In this document: piece by piece, positions 9,420 through 18,914 of the stretch
Layout of the letters: each line of letters begins with the position of its first letter
How positions within the stretch are numbered: the first letter of the stretch is position 1
Assembly (NCBI GenBank): GCA_041396685.1
Contig: JAWKYD010000008.1
Span: forward strand, 186,001-250,000
Direction: 5' to 3'
DNA length: 64,000 nucleotides
Source of the DNA: JAUIAI01 sp041396685
Lineage (GTDB): Bacteria > Pseudomonadota > Gammaproteobacteria > Burkholderiales > Burkholderiaceae_E
Notes under the pieces: generated by a model
What the model was told of the DNA's origin: nothing
The model's input: only the letters and a program-made list of their open reading frames with translations
Databases searched by the model: none
Program-made: the position numbers and the translations under genes

Positions 9420-12400
9420 TTGACCCTGCACGTCGCGCTGACCCACAAGACCCTGTATCGCTATGACCGGCGGGTGCGCATGCAGCCTCAGATCATCCGG
9501 CTGCATCCGTCGGGTCATGCGCGCACGCCGGTGCTCAGCTATTCGCTCGCCGTCTCGCCGGCAAAGCACTTCATCAACTGGCAGCACGATCCGTTCGGCA
9601 ACCGCCTCGCCCGCATCGTGTTCCCCGAACCGGTCGATCATTTCGAGATCGTGGTCGACCTGATCGCCGACATGGCGGTCGTCAATCCCTTCGACTTCTT
9701 CGTCGAGCCGCATGCCGAGCGCTTTCCGTTCGACTACGGTCGCTCGCTGAGCGCCGACCTCGGCGCCTACCTGCGTGTGCTGGACGACGACCCCGATGTG
9801 CTCGCCTGGGTCGAGCGCCATCGGCCGCGCCAGGAAGTCCCCACGGTCGACTTCCTGGTCGAGCTGAACCGCGTGCTGTCCGAGCAGGTGCGCTATGTGA
9901 TCCGCGAGGAACCGGGCGTACAGACGCCGGCCGAAACACTGCGGCTGCGCAGCGGTTCGTGCCGCGATTCCTCCTGGCTTCTCGTACACATTCTGCGGCG
10001 CCTCGGTCTGGCCTGCCGTTTCGTCTCCGGTTACCTGATTCAGCTCACGCCCGACGTCAAGTCGCTGACCGGCCCGGTCGGCACCGCGCACGACTTTACC
10101 GACCTGCACGCCTGGGTCGAGGTGTTTCTGCCCGGTGCCGGCTGGATCGGCTTCGATCCGACCTCGGGTCTGCTCGCCGGCGAGGGACACATCCCGGTCG
10201 CCTGTGCGCCCGATCCGGCGCCCGCCGCACCGGTCAGCGGTTCGCTCGAGCCCTGCGAGGTCAGCTTCGCGCACGAGATGATCGTGCAACGATTGGTCGA
10301 GTCACCGCGCGCGACCAAGCCCTACACCGACGCCCAGTGGCAGGCGATCGACGCCATGGGCGAGCATGTCGCTCGCACCATCCGTGCGCGCGACATACGC
10401 CTGACCATCGGCGGCGAGCCAACCTTCGTCGCCGAGGGCGAGCCCGATTCACCCGCCTGGAACACCGAGGCCCTGGGCGGTGGCAAGCGAGCCTACGCCG
10501 ATGCGCTGATCCGCCGGCTGCGGGCCCACTTCGCGCCGCAGGGCCTGCTCCACCACGGTCAGGGCAAGTGGTATCCCGGCGAGCAGTTGCCCCGGTGGGC
10601 GTTCACGCTGTATTGGCGCGATGACGGCGAACCGGTCTGGACCGACGCCGATCGTCTTGCGGTCGAATCCGACGACCGCCGGCAGGCGCTACCCGAGGCC
10701 GCCGGCGAGTTCCTGCGTGCGCTTGCCGACCGGCTCGAGGTCGGCAGTGCCGCCGTGCTGCCCGCCTACGAAGATCCCTGGTATTTCGTCGGCCAGGAGC
10801 GGCATCTGCCGCAAGGCGTCGATCCGATCGAGAACCGGCTCGACGATCCGATGGCGCGCGAGCGAGTCGCACGCGTGTTCGAACGCGGTCTGGACGTGGT
10901 CGCCGGCTTCGTGTTGCCGCTGCAGGTCTGGCAGGCTGCCGATCGCAAGCGCCGCTGGATCAGCGACACCTGGACGACCCGCGCCGGCCGCCTGTGGCTG
11001 GTGCCGGGTGACTCGTCGATCGGCTACCGCCTGCCTCTGCCATCGCTGGCGCCGCTGTCGGCGACCGAGTTCCCCCACGTGCTGCCACGCGATCCGTTCG
11101 CGCCGCCCGAGCCGCTGCCGGTTTCCGGCCAGGCCCGGCTGCGAGGGGCTCCCGAAGCGGTCGCGCCGCCCTCGAACCAGGGCTACTTCGGTCAATCGGT
11201 CCGCACGGCCCTGACCACCGAGGTGCGCGACGGCGTCCTGTGCATCTTCATGCCCCCGCTGCCCTCGGCCGCCGACTATCTCGCCCTGGTCGCCGAGATC
11301 GAGCAGGCCGCGCGCGACGGTGATTGGCGCGTTCGGCTCGAGGGCTATCCGATGCCCGATGATCCGCGCATACGGCAGATCAAAGTAACGCCGGATCCCG
11401 GCGTGATCGAGGTCAACATCCAGCCGGCCAACGACTGGGCCGGCCAGCGCGAGATCATCGAGGTGCTGTACGAGCAGGCGCGCCAGTGCGGTCTGAGCGC
11501 CTTCAAGTTCCTCATCGACGGGCGTCAGGTCGGCACCGGGGGTGGTGCTCATCTGGTGCTCGGTGGTGCCACGCCCGCCGACAGTCCGTTCCTGCGCCGC
11601 CCCGATCTGCTCAAGAGCATGATCGCCTATTGGCAGCGGCATCCGGCCTTGTCGTACCTGTTCTCGGGTTTGTTCATCGGGCCGACCAGCCAGTCGCCGC
11701 GCATCGACGAGGCGCGCCACGATTCCCTCTACGAGATGGCGCTGGCATTTCGCCAGGTGCCGTCGCCCGGCCAGGTCCATCCACCCTGGCTGACCGATCG
11801 CATCTTTCGCAACCTGCTGATCGATGTCACCGGCAACACCCATCGGGCCGAGATCTGCATCGACAAGCTGTACTCGCCTGACGGTCCGACCGGGCGGCTC
11901 GGGCTGGTCGAACTGCGTGCCTTCGAGATGCCGCCTCATTGGCGCATGTGCCTGGCGCAACAACTGCTCGTTCAGGCGCTGGTCGCGATGTTCTGGGAGC
12001 GGCCGGACGACGGACGGCTCACGCCCTGGGGAACGGCGCTGCACGACCGCTTCATGTTGCCGGAGTTCATCTGGTCCGACCTGCTCGAGGTGCTCGATGA
12101 TCTGCGCGCGGCGGGGTTCGACTTCGATCCTGCCTGGTTCGAGCCGCATGCCGAGTTCCGTTTCCCGCGCTTCGGCATTTTCGGCCATGGCGGGGTTCAG
12201 GTCACGGTTCGCCAGGCGCTCGAGCCCTGGCACGTGATGGGCGAAGAGGGCGCTGTCGGCGGCACCGTTCGTTATGTCGACAGCTCGGTCGAGCGGCTCG
12301 AGGTGCGCCTGAGCGGAGCCCCAGAGGGTCGCTACCAGGTGCTCTGCAACGGTCATGTCGTGCCGCTGGCGATCACCGGCCGCAACGGTGAGCGCGCCGG

Positions 12401-12701
12401 CGGCGTGCGTTTCCGTGCCTGGCAACCACCGTCCAGCCTGCACCCCGGCATCGGCATCGACGCGCCGCTGACCTTCGATCTGCATGACACCTGGCAGGGG
12501 CGGGCGGTCGCGGGCTGCACCTATCACGTCGGTCATCCTGCCGGTCGCAATTTCGAGATCTTTCCGGTCAACGCCTACGAGGCCGAGGGCCGGCGCCTGG
12601 CGCGCTTCGAGGCCAGGGGGCACAGCGCGGGCGTCGTCGAGCCGCGCCCAGGCATACACCACCCGGCCGTCGTGCACACACTCGATCTGCGCTGGTCCTG
12701 A
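9420..12701 (+). CDS. Transglutaminase-like protease fused to DUF2126
   Basis: A 1093-residue two-part protein. The N-terminal third is a bacterial transglutaminase-like domain: it begins with the usual strand TLHVALTHKTLYRYD and has the Cys (SGSCRDSSWLL), His (DLHAWVEVFLPGAGW) and Asp (GFDPTSG) of the catalytic triad. From about residue 330 it continues into DUF2126, opening LTIGGEPTF and including GKWYPGEQLPRW and later blocks. Such proteins may cleave or transfer peptide amides; the DUF2126 function is unknown. The start is taken as TTG at 9420, eight or so bases after GGAG; the upstream in-frame extension lacks family similarity. It heads a plus-strand unit with the ATP-grasp/alpha-E fusion and a second transglutaminase. 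Confidence 0.88.
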   Translation: MTLHVALTHKTLYRYDRRVRMQPQIIRLHPSGHARTPVLSYSLAVSPAKHFINWQHDPFGNRLARIVFPEPVDHFEIVVDLIADMAVVNPFDFFVEPHAERFPFDYGRSLSADLGAYLRVLDDDPDVLAWVERHRPRQEVPTVDFLVELNRVLSEQVRYVIREEPGVQTPAETLRLRSGSCRDSSWLLVHILRRLGLACRFVSGYLIQLTPDVKSLTGPVGTAHDFTDLHAWVEVFLPGAGWIGFDPTSGLLAGEGHIPVACAPDPAPAAPVSGSLEPCEVSFAHEMIVQRLVESPRATKPYTDAQWQAIDAMGEHVARTIRARDIRLTIGGEPTFVAEGEPDSPAWNTEALGGGKRAYADALIRRLRAHFAPQGLLHHGQGKWYPGEQLPRWAFTLYWRDDGEPVWTDADRLAVESDDRRQALPEAAGEFLRALADRLEVGSAAVLPAYEDPWYFVGQERHLPQGVDPIENRLDDPMARERVARVFERGLDVVAGFVLPLQVWQAADRKRRWISDTWTTRAGRLWLVPGDSSIGYRLPLPSLAPLSATEFPHVLPRDPFAPPEPLPVSGQARLRGAPEAVAPPSNQGYFGQSVRTALTTEVRDGVLCIFMPPLPSAADYLALVAEIEQAARDGDWRVRLEGYPMPDDPRIRQIKVTPDPGVIEVNIQPANDWAGQREIIEVLYEQARQCGLSAFKFLIDGRQVGTGGGAHLVLGGATPADSPFLRRPDLLKSMIAYWQRHPALSYLFSGLFIGPTSQSPRIDEARHDSLYEMALAFRQVPSPGQVHPPWLTDRIFRNLLIDVTGNTHRAEICIDKLYSPDGPTGRLGLVELRAFEMPPHWRMCLAQQLLVQALVAMFWERPDDGRLTPWGTALHDRFMLPEFIWSDLLEVLDDLRAAGFDFDPAWFEPHAEFRFPRFGIFGHGGVQVTVRQALEPWHVMGEEGAVGGTVRYVDSSVERLEVRLSGAPEGRYQVLCNGHVVPLAITGRNGERAGGVRFRAWQPPSSLHPGIGIDAPLTFDLHDTWQGRAVAGCTYHVGHPAGRNFEIFPVNAYEAEGRRLARFEARGHSAGVVEPRPGIHHPAVVHTLDLRWS

Positions 12702-12931
12702 GCACGGCCGGCGTCAGAGCCGCACTTCAGGCCGGGCTGGAGTCTGCGCCGCGTCTGCCGCGAGGCTGTCGTGGGGCTGCTTCGATTGCGGCCATGACCC
12801 GCCCTCGGCGCGGCGCCGTCCACGCGCGGGTCGGCGCGGCCGCCAGCGCGAATGTGTATGCTTGCCGCTGGAGCGAGACCGCCGGTGCCGACCCCGCGCC
12901 GGGGTCGAGCCTCGTTCTGCGCGGACCCCCG

Positions 12932-15496
12932 ATGAATGCTCCCGACCAGCCCCCGATGCCGGCCTTCGGCAGTTTGCTCGACGACTATCGCACGTCTGCG
13001 GGCGTCTACGACGAGCTGATCGGGCCGGACGGCCGGCCCCGGCCCTCGTGGCGACCCCTGCTCGAACAGCTGGCCGACATGAACGGCGATGCCCGCGCGC
13101 GGGCGCAGGCCTATGCCGACGATCAACTGCGCGAACACGACGTCACGTTCCGGGGTGCGGAGGGGGGCGACGGTCGGCCGTGGCGCCTCGACCTGATGCC
13201 GTTCACCTTGTCGGCGGCCGAATGGGCCGAACTCGAAGCGGGACTCGTGCAGCGCGCGCGCCTGCTCGACGCCCTGGTCGGTGACTCGCTCGGACCGCAG
13301 CACCTGCTCGTCGATGGCGTGCTGCCGCCGCCGGTGTTCTGGCGTGGAGGCGATTTTCCGGTCGCCTGCCAGGGCCTGAGCCGCGAGGACGAACGCCATC
13401 TGCACCTGCTTGCCTTCGATCTCGCGCGTGATCGCGACGGCCGTTGGCGGGTGTTGCGCGACCGGGTCGGCACCCCGGATGGTCTCGGCTACGCGCTCGA
13501 GAACCGGATCATCGTGTCGCGCTGTTTGCCGGATGCCTTCGATGCCTGCCGGACACGCCGGGTCGCGGACTTCTTTCGCGGCTACAACGACTACCTGATC
13601 GGCCTGACCGGTCGCGAGGACTCCCTGTGCCTGGTGATGGTGCCCGGTGCGGGTCGCAGCAGCGACTACTTCGAGCACGCCTTCATCGGCCGCTACCTCG
13701 GCTACGGCGTGGTGCACGGCTCGGACCTGACCGTGCGCGATGCGCGGGTGCTGCTGAAGACCGTCGAAGGGCTCAAGCCGGTCGATCTGCTGTTGCGTCG
13801 CGTGCCGACCTCCGACTGCGATCCGCTCGAGTTGCGTGTCGATTCCGGCGATGGCGTGGCCGGCCTGATGCAGGCCGTGCGCGCCGGTCGCGTCGTGCTC
13901 AGCAACCGGCAGGGCAGCGAGATCGGCGAGAACCCGGCGCTCGCGCAATTCCTGCCGGCCGCCTGCCAGCGCCTGCTTGGCGAGCGGCTCGAGATCGCCA
14001 GCCTCGAGAGCTGGTGGTGCGGCCAGCCCGAGGGGCTGGCCCGCGCCCTGGATGAACTCGAGACACTGCGGGTGCAGCGCATCGGTCGACCCAACGCCGG
14101 GGCCGGAAATCACCTGCGCCCGGCGGAACTCGACCCCGAGGGCCTGGCGCGGCTGCGTGATCTGATGCGCGCGCGCCCCCAGGAATTCGTCGTCCAACGC
14201 CTGCCGGAATTCTCGGTGACGGCGGCCTTCGACGGTCGCGGCCGCCTGCAGGCGGTGCCGCTCACCATCCGTCTCTATCTTGCCGCCACTCCCGACGGGT
14301 ACCGGCTGATGCCGGGCGGCCTCGCACGCTCGTCACCGGTCGGCGTCGCGCCCGATCCGCTGCGCCTGCCCAATGCCTTCAACAAAGACATCTGGGTCGG
14401 GCTCGACGAGCAGGTGCCGGGCCAGCGCTTCGCGTCGCTGCTCGACCGTCCGCTGACCCTTCGGCGCAGCGACCGCAATCTGGCCAGCCGTACCGCCGAC
14501 CATCTGTTCTGGCTGGGCAACTACCTCGAGCGTGCCGAGGGTGCGACCCGGCTGTTTCGTGCGCTGTTCAACGCCTTCGAGGGCGACAGCCCGGGCATGG
14601 CCGGCGCGGCCGGCGCAGATGCGCTGGCCAATCTGCTGGTCACCCTGCAACACCTGTCACCGCGACGCGCGCGGCGGCTCGCCAACCAGGGCCGCTGGAT
14701 GCTCACGCAGCGCTTCTTCAGTTACGTCTTCGATGCCGACTCCTCCGACGGCCTGGTCAAGGTGCTCGGTGGCGTGGCCCGCAATGCCACGATGGTCCGC
14801 GAGCGGCTGTCGCCCGATTTGTGGCGGGTGATCGAACGTCTGTGCCAGGCGCCGTCGCGCGTGGCGCACAACAGCGTGATGCGCGCCGACTATCGCCAGC
14901 CGCTCAACGACATGATCGAGTCGTTCGCGGCGATCAACGGCATGATCGTGTTGAACATGACCCGTGCCAACGGCTGGCGCTTCCTGGAGACCGGCCGCCG
15001 GCTCGAGCGCATCCGCCATCTGGCCAAGCTGATCGGCGAACTGGCGGTGCGCGCCGGCGAGCAGGATGCGGCGCGCCTGGGCCTGCTGCTCGATCTGGCC
15101 GATTGCACGATCACCTATCGCTCGCGCTATCGGTCGGCGCCGCAGCTGGTGACCACGCTCGATCTGTTGATCTCCGATGCCAGCAATCCGCGCGCGCTGA
15201 TCCACCAGGTCCAGGCGGTGCGCGATCACGTCGAGGCCCTGCCGATGGATCGCCAGAACGAGTTGCTGAGCCCGATCCTGGCCGGTGTGCTGCGTCTGGA
15301 GGCGGCCCTGCGCCTGGCCGACCTCGATGAGCTCGATCAGGACCGGGGCCGCACGGGAACCCGGCGGCGCCTGGTTCGGCTGATGGAAACGACCCAGGCC
15401 GACGTCGAGTCGTTGATCGATCTGCTGACCAGCACCTATTTCAATCACGCGGTCGAGCGACGCGTCGGTGGCCAGGACCCGGTGGTGGCATTGTGA
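12932..15496 (+). CDS. Fused circularly permuted ATP-grasp and alpha-E protein
   Basis: An 854-residue fusion. Residues 1-500 resemble the stand-alone ATP-grasp gene at 7733 (RDRVGTPDGLGYALENR, SDYFEHAFIGRYLG, RLYLAATPDGYRLMPGG), but where that copy has EDNARTPSG, KPVGESGGYGV and HVDLRPY this one has diverged sequence, so catalytic competence is doubtful. Residues 530-850 form an alpha-E domain, starting ASRTADHLFWLGNYLERAEG. The ATG at 12932 gives MNAPDQPP as N-terminus; an in-frame upstream stretch of 46 codons looks non-coding. The gene ends in GTGA, shared with the start of the next gene. It may be a scaffold or regulatory partner of the active ATP-grasp enzyme; that is inference. Confidence 0.87.
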   Translation: MNAPDQPPMPAFGSLLDDYRTSAGVYDELIGPDGRPRPSWRPLLEQLADMNGDARARAQAYADDQLREHDVTFRGAEGGDGRPWRLDLMPFTLSAAEWAELEAGLVQRARLLDALVGDSLGPQHLLVDGVLPPPVFWRGGDFPVACQGLSREDERHLHLLAFDLARDRDGRWRVLRDRVGTPDGLGYALENRIIVSRCLPDAFDACRTRRVADFFRGYNDYLIGLTGREDSLCLVMVPGAGRSSDYFEHAFIGRYLGYGVVHGSDLTVRDARVLLKTVEGLKPVDLLLRRVPTSDCDPLELRVDSGDGVAGLMQAVRAGRVVLSNRQGSEIGENPALAQFLPAACQRLLGERLEIASLESWWCGQPEGLARALDELETLRVQRIGRPNAGAGNHLRPAELDPEGLARLRDLMRARPQEFVVQRLPEFSVTAAFDGRGRLQAVPLTIRLYLAATPDGYRLMPGGLARSSPVGVAPDPLRLPNAFNKDIWVGLDEQVPGQRFASLLDRPLTLRRSDRNLASRTADHLFWLGNYLERAEGATRLFRALFNAFEGDSPGMAGAAGADALANLLVTLQHLSPRRARRLANQGRWMLTQRFFSYVFDADSSDGLVKVLGGVARNATMVRERLSPDLWRVIERLCQAPSRVAHNSVMRADYRQPLNDMIESFAAINGMIVLNMTRANGWRFLETGRRLERIRHLAKLIGELAVRAGEQDAARLGLLLDLADCTITYRSRYRSAPQLVTTLDLLISDASNPRALIHQVQAVRDHVEALPMDRQNELLSPILAGVLRLEAALRLADLDELDQDRGRTGTRRRLVRLMETTQADVESLIDLLTSTYFNHAVERRVGGQDPVVAL

Positions 15497-16368
15497 TCCG
15501 CTACGAGGTCTCGCATCGTACGACCATCGAATATCGGCAACCGGTCTCCCTGTCGCAGCAGCTGTTGCGTCTGACGCCGCGAACCACGCCCCAGCAGCGG
15601 GTCGAGTTCAGCCAGATCGACCTCGAACCGGAGTCGGTCGGCCGCATCGATCACGACGATGTGTTCGGCAACCGATGTACCTATCTGACGATTCGCGAAT
15701 CGCATCGCCGGCTCAGTCTGCGCGCTCGCTCGCTGGTCGATGTCTCGCCGGCCCGTACCCTGGCCGATGTCGTGCCCTGGGAGCACGCGGTCGATCTGGC
15801 CAGCCGGCCCAACGGACGAACCGCCGCGCAGGTTTCGCTGTTCGCCTATCGGTCGCCCTATGTCGACTCGCCGCCCGAGGCGGGCGAGTTGACCTGCGAC
15901 GTCTTTCTGCCGGGGCGGCCCCTGCTCGAGGCGGTCCGGGTGCTGACCGAACGCATCCACCGCGAATTCCGCTATCAGGGCGGGCTGACCGATGTCTGGA
16001 CGCCGGTCGCCGAGGTACTTCGCCATCGTCGCGGGGTGTGTCAGGATTTCGCCCATCTGCAGATCGCCTGCCTGCGTCAGCTCGGTCTGCCGTGCCGCTA
16101 CGTGAGCGGTTATCTGCTCACCCACCCGCCGGCGGGCCAGGCCAAGCTGGTCGGTGCCGACGAATCACATGCCTGGGTCTCGGTCTGGTCCCCGCAGGTG
16201 GGCTGGGTCGATTTCGATCCGACCAACGCCGTGCTGCCGGGCGAGGAACACGTGACGATCGGCTGGGGCCGGGACTACGGTGACGTCAGCCCGGTCAACG
16301 GTTTCATCGTCGGCGGCGGCGAGCACACGGTCCGTGTCGCCGTGGACGTGATCCAGATTCCGGCCTGA
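15493..16368 (+). CDS. Transglutaminase-like cysteine peptidase
   Basis: A 291-residue stand-alone transglutaminase-like protein, opening IRYEVSHRTTIEYRQPVSLS, the N-terminal beta domain found in this group. The catalytic Cys is in HRRGVCQDFAHL, the His in DESHAWVSVW and the Asp in VDFDPTNAV; the end INGFIVGGGEH-like block (VNGFIVGGGEH) is also typical. It starts with GTG at 15493, overlapping the stop of the ATP-grasp/alpha-E fusion by four bases, so the two are almost certainly translationally coupled. No signal peptide is present, so it acts in the cytoplasm, as do its partners. It converges on ffh with a 45-base gap. Confidence 0.92.
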   Translation: MIRYEVSHRTTIEYRQPVSLSQQLLRLTPRTTPQQRVEFSQIDLEPESVGRIDHDDVFGNRCTYLTIRESHRRLSLRARSLVDVSPARTLADVVPWEHAVDLASRPNGRTAAQVSLFAYRSPYVDSPPEAGELTCDVFLPGRPLLEAVRVLTERIHREFRYQGGLTDVWTPVAEVLRHRRGVCQDFAHLQIACLRQLGLPCRYVSGYLLTHPPAGQAKLVGADESHAWVSVWSPQVGWVDFDPTNAVLPGEEHVTIGWGRDYGDVSPVNGFIVGGGEHTVRVAVDVIQIPA

Positions 16369-16413
16369 GCCACATCGCCGGCGGCATGGTGCCGGTGACC
16401 GCGCGCGATCGGC

Positions 16414-17769
16414 TCAGCGCATGCCCGGCAGCATGCCGCGCATGCCGCGCAGCATCTTGGCCATGCCGCCTTTCTGCATCTTGCGCATCATGCCGGCCAT
16501 CTGATCGAACTGCTTGAGCAGGCGGTTGACCTCCTGCACGCTGACGCCGGCGCCCGCCGCGATGCGGCGTTTGCGTGACGCCTTGATCAGGTCTGGTTTG
16601 CTGCGCTCCCCGGGCGTCATCGAGTGGATGATGCCGCGCATGCGCCGCATGTCGCGTTCGGCCTTGTCCATGTCGGCGCCGGCCGCGGCTTCGCGCATCT
16701 GCGCCGGCAGTTTGTCGAGCATGGCGCCCAGCCCGCCCATCTTGCTCATCTGGCCGAGTTGGGAGAGGAAATCGTTGAGATCGAAGCGCGAGCCGGACTT
16801 GATCTTGCGGGCGAGATCCTCGGCCGCTGCCGTATCGACCGATCGCTGCGCCTGCTCGACCAGCGACACGATGTCGCCCATGCCGAGGATTCGATTGGCC
16901 ATCCGGTCCGGATGGAAGGCCTGCAGGCCGTCGAGCTTCTCGCCGACGCCGACGAACTTGATCGGTGCGCCGGTGATGGCCTTGACCGAGAGCGCGGCAC
17001 CGCCGCGTGAGTCGCCATCGAGTTTGGTCAGCACCACGCCGGTCAGGGCCAGCGCCTCGTTGAATGCGCGGGCGGTGTTGACCGCATCCTGGCCCTGCAT
17101 GGCATCGACGACGAACAAGGTCTCAGCCGGATGACAGGCCGCGTGCAGCGCCTTGATCTCGGCCATCATCTGCTCGTCGATCGCCAGCCGGCCTGCGGTG
17201 TCGACGAGCAGCACGTCGAAGTAGTGGGTGCGCGCCCAATGGATCGCGGCCTGCGCGATGTCCACCGGCTTCTGGTCCGGGCGCGACGCGAAGAAATCGG
17301 CGCCGGCCTGTTCGGTCACCGTCTGCAACTGGTCGATGGCGGCGGGCCGGTAGACGTCGCAGCTGACCGTGAGCACCTTCTTGCGATGAGTCTCGCGCAG
17401 CCAGCGCGCCAGCTTGCCGACCGTGGTGGTCTTGCCAGCGCCCTGCAGCCCCGCCATCAGCACGACCACCGGCGGCTTGCTGGCCAGGTTCAGAGGTGCG
17501 GCCTCGCCACCCATCAGGGCGACCAGTTCGCGATTGACCACGCCGACCAGCGCCTGGCCAGGCGTGAGCGAACCCACGACCTCCTGGCCCAGCGCCTTCT
17601 CCTTGATGCGCGCGATCAGATCGCGCACGACCGGCAGGGCGACGTCGGCCTCGAGCAGGGCGATGCGGATCTCGCGCAACATCTCCTGCGTGTTGGCCTC
17701 GGTCAGACGGGCTTCGCCCCGCATCGTCTTGACGACGCGTGCGAGCCGCTGGGACAGGTTCTCGAACAT
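16414..17769 (-). CDS. ffh: Signal recognition particle protein Ffh
   Basis: The 451-residue SRP54 homologue binds 4.5S RNA and signal sequences of nascent membrane proteins and docks with FtsY. The N domain spans about residues 1-85; the G domain carries GLQGAGKTTTVGKLA (G1), DVYRPAAIDQL, DTAGRL (G3) and TKLDGD (G4). The C-terminal M domain is methionine-rich, ending in repeated MRGMLPGMR-like segments. Length and domain order are normal. It is divergent from the CcsA-like gene with only 14 bases between the start codons, so each promoter must lie partly within the other's coding region. Confidence 0.98.
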   Translation of the reverse strand: MFENLSQRLARVVKTMRGEARLTEANTQEMLREIRIALLEADVALPVVRDLIARIKEKALGQEVVGSLTPGQALVGVVNRELVALMGGEAAPLNLASKPPVVVLMAGLQGAGKTTTVGKLARWLRETHRKKVLTVSCDVYRPAAIDQLQTVTEQAGADFFASRPDQKPVDIAQAAIHWARTHYFDVLLVDTAGRLAIDEQMMAEIKALHAACHPAETLFVVDAMQGQDAVNTARAFNEALALTGVVLTKLDGDSRGGAALSVKAITGAPIKFVGVGEKLDGLQAFHPDRMANRILGMGDIVSLVEQAQRSVDTAAAEDLARKIKSGSRFDLNDFLSQLGQMSKMGGLGAMLDKLPAQMREAAAGADMDKAERDMRRMRGIIHSMTPGERSKPDLIKASRKRRIAAGAGVSVQEVNRLLKQFDQMAGMMRKMQKGGMAKMLRGMRGMLPGMR

Positions 17770-17783
17770 GGTGTTGGTTTAAT

Positions 17784-18671
17784 ATGAGAATCGTGCAAAT
17801 TCTACTGATATCGGCGCTCGTGCTGCCGGTCGTGCTCTACCTGTCGGCATGGTTCCTGGGCCTGCGCGGCGAGCGCGCCACACCGGAGGCCGCGGGCGTC
17901 GAGGGCATCGCCACCGATCCCCGTGAGGCCGGCATACGCATTCATTCGGTGCTGCTGATGCTCGCGGTCCTCGCGCATCTGGGCGCACTGCATGTCGCCA
18001 TCTTTCCGGATCGTGTGCCGCATTTCGGCTTTGCGCACATCCTTTCTGCCGCCAGTTGGGTCGGGGCCTTGCTATTGTGGATCGAGGGCGACAATGCCCA
18101 TGTCCGCGCGATGCGCGCACTGGTGTTGCCACTGGCGGCGGCCCTCGCCCCGATGCCGCTGCTGTTTCCCGGTTATCCGCTGGCGGCGCTCGAGGGCAAC
18201 GCCCTGTTCGTGCCTCACCTGTTGGTGGGCGTGCTCGCCTATGCCGTGATGTTGCTTGCCGCGTTGCATGCCTTGCTGATGGCCATGGCCGAGAAATCGC
18301 TTCACGATCCGCTCGATGCTCGTCCGAATCCGCTGCTGGCGGGCTCTCTCGAGCGCCTGCCGCCCCTGCTCACCATGGAGCGGCTGCTGTTTCGCCTGCT
18401 CGCGATCGGTTTCGCGTTGCTGACCCTCACCGCCTTGTCAGGCATGCTGTTCTCGGAGGAAATCTTCGGTCGACCGTTCCGTTTCGACCACAAGACCGTC
18501 CTGACCCTGTTGGCGTGGGCGGTATTCGGCCTGTTGCTGATCGGCCGGCGGTTGTGGGGTTGGCGTGGTCAGCGCGCGTTGCGTCTCACCCTGACCGGCT
18601 TCGTCGTGCTCGTGCTCGGGTATGCCGGCAGCCGTTTCGTTCTCGAGGTCATCCTGCACCGGACGGTGTAG
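17784..18671 (+). CDS. CcsA/HemX-like cytochrome c assembly family membrane protein
   Basis: A 295-residue integral membrane protein with eight or so hydrophobic segments. It belongs to the CcsA/YpjD family associated with heme handling and cytochrome c maturation; conserved histidines appear in HLGALHVA and PHFGFAHILSAASW, and the late block FRFDHKTVLTLLAW is typical. It should sit in the inner membrane. In relatives it lies between ffh and the pilS region, as here. The ATG at 17784 is preferred to the longer frame, which would run into ffh. Its precise role in this organism (heme export or assembly of a c-type cytochrome) is not shown by the sequence. Confidence 0.85.
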   Translation: MRIVQILLISALVLPVVLYLSAWFLGLRGERATPEAAGVEGIATDPREAGIRIHSVLLMLAVLAHLGALHVAIFPDRVPHFGFAHILSAASWVGALLLWIEGDNAHVRAMRALVLPLAAALAPMPLLFPGYPLAALEGNALFVPHLLVGVLAYAVMLLAALHALLMAMAEKSLHDPLDARPNPLLAGSLERLPPLLTMERLLFRLLAIGFALLTLTALSGMLFSEEIFGRPFRFDHKTVLTLLAWAVFGLLLIGRRLWGWRGQRALRLTLTGFVVLVLGYAGSRFVLEVILHRTV

Positions 18672-18683
18672 GGAGGTTGGGGT

Positions 18684-18914
18684 TTGGGCAAGCTGCTCTT
18701 CTGGGTGTTGGTCGCGGTCGTGATCTTCGGCGTGGTGCGCTTCAACGCGATCGTGCAGCGACGCCAGTCGATGGCGCGCGAGGCCGAGCAGAAGCGCGCC
18801 CTTGAGCAAGAGGCCATGCTGCAGTGCGAGCGCTGCGGCATCTATTTCCCCGCCAGCGAGGCGGTCCGTGCCCACGGCCGCGTCTACTGCAGTCGGGAGC
18901 ACCGAGACGCATGA
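18684..18914 (+). CDS. Small PP0621-type protein with membrane anchor and Cys-rich tail
   Basis: A 76-residue protein with a single N-terminal hydrophobic segment (about residues 3-18), a short charged helix and a possible metal-binding tail, CERCGIYFP followed by VYCSREH. It resembles the PP0621 family, whose function is unknown. The TTG start at 18684 follows a good ribosome-binding site (GGGAGG) and the gene ends in ATGA, sharing its stop with the start of pilS. Tight linkage suggests co-expression with the CcsA-like gene and pilS/pilR. Confidence 0.8.
   Translation: MGKLLFWVLVAVVIFGVVRFNAIVQRRQSMAREAEQKRALEQEAMLQCERCGIYFPASEAVRAHGRVYCSREHRDA

Noticed and set aside
10689..12677. Long minus-strand open frame opposite the transglutaminase-DUF2126 gene
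   Set aside because: It is a codon-pattern shadow of the real plus-strand gene; no family features.
12575..14197. 540-codon minus-strand open frame
   Set aside because: Opposite the well-supported ATP-grasp/alpha-E fusion; it lacks any coherent protein features.
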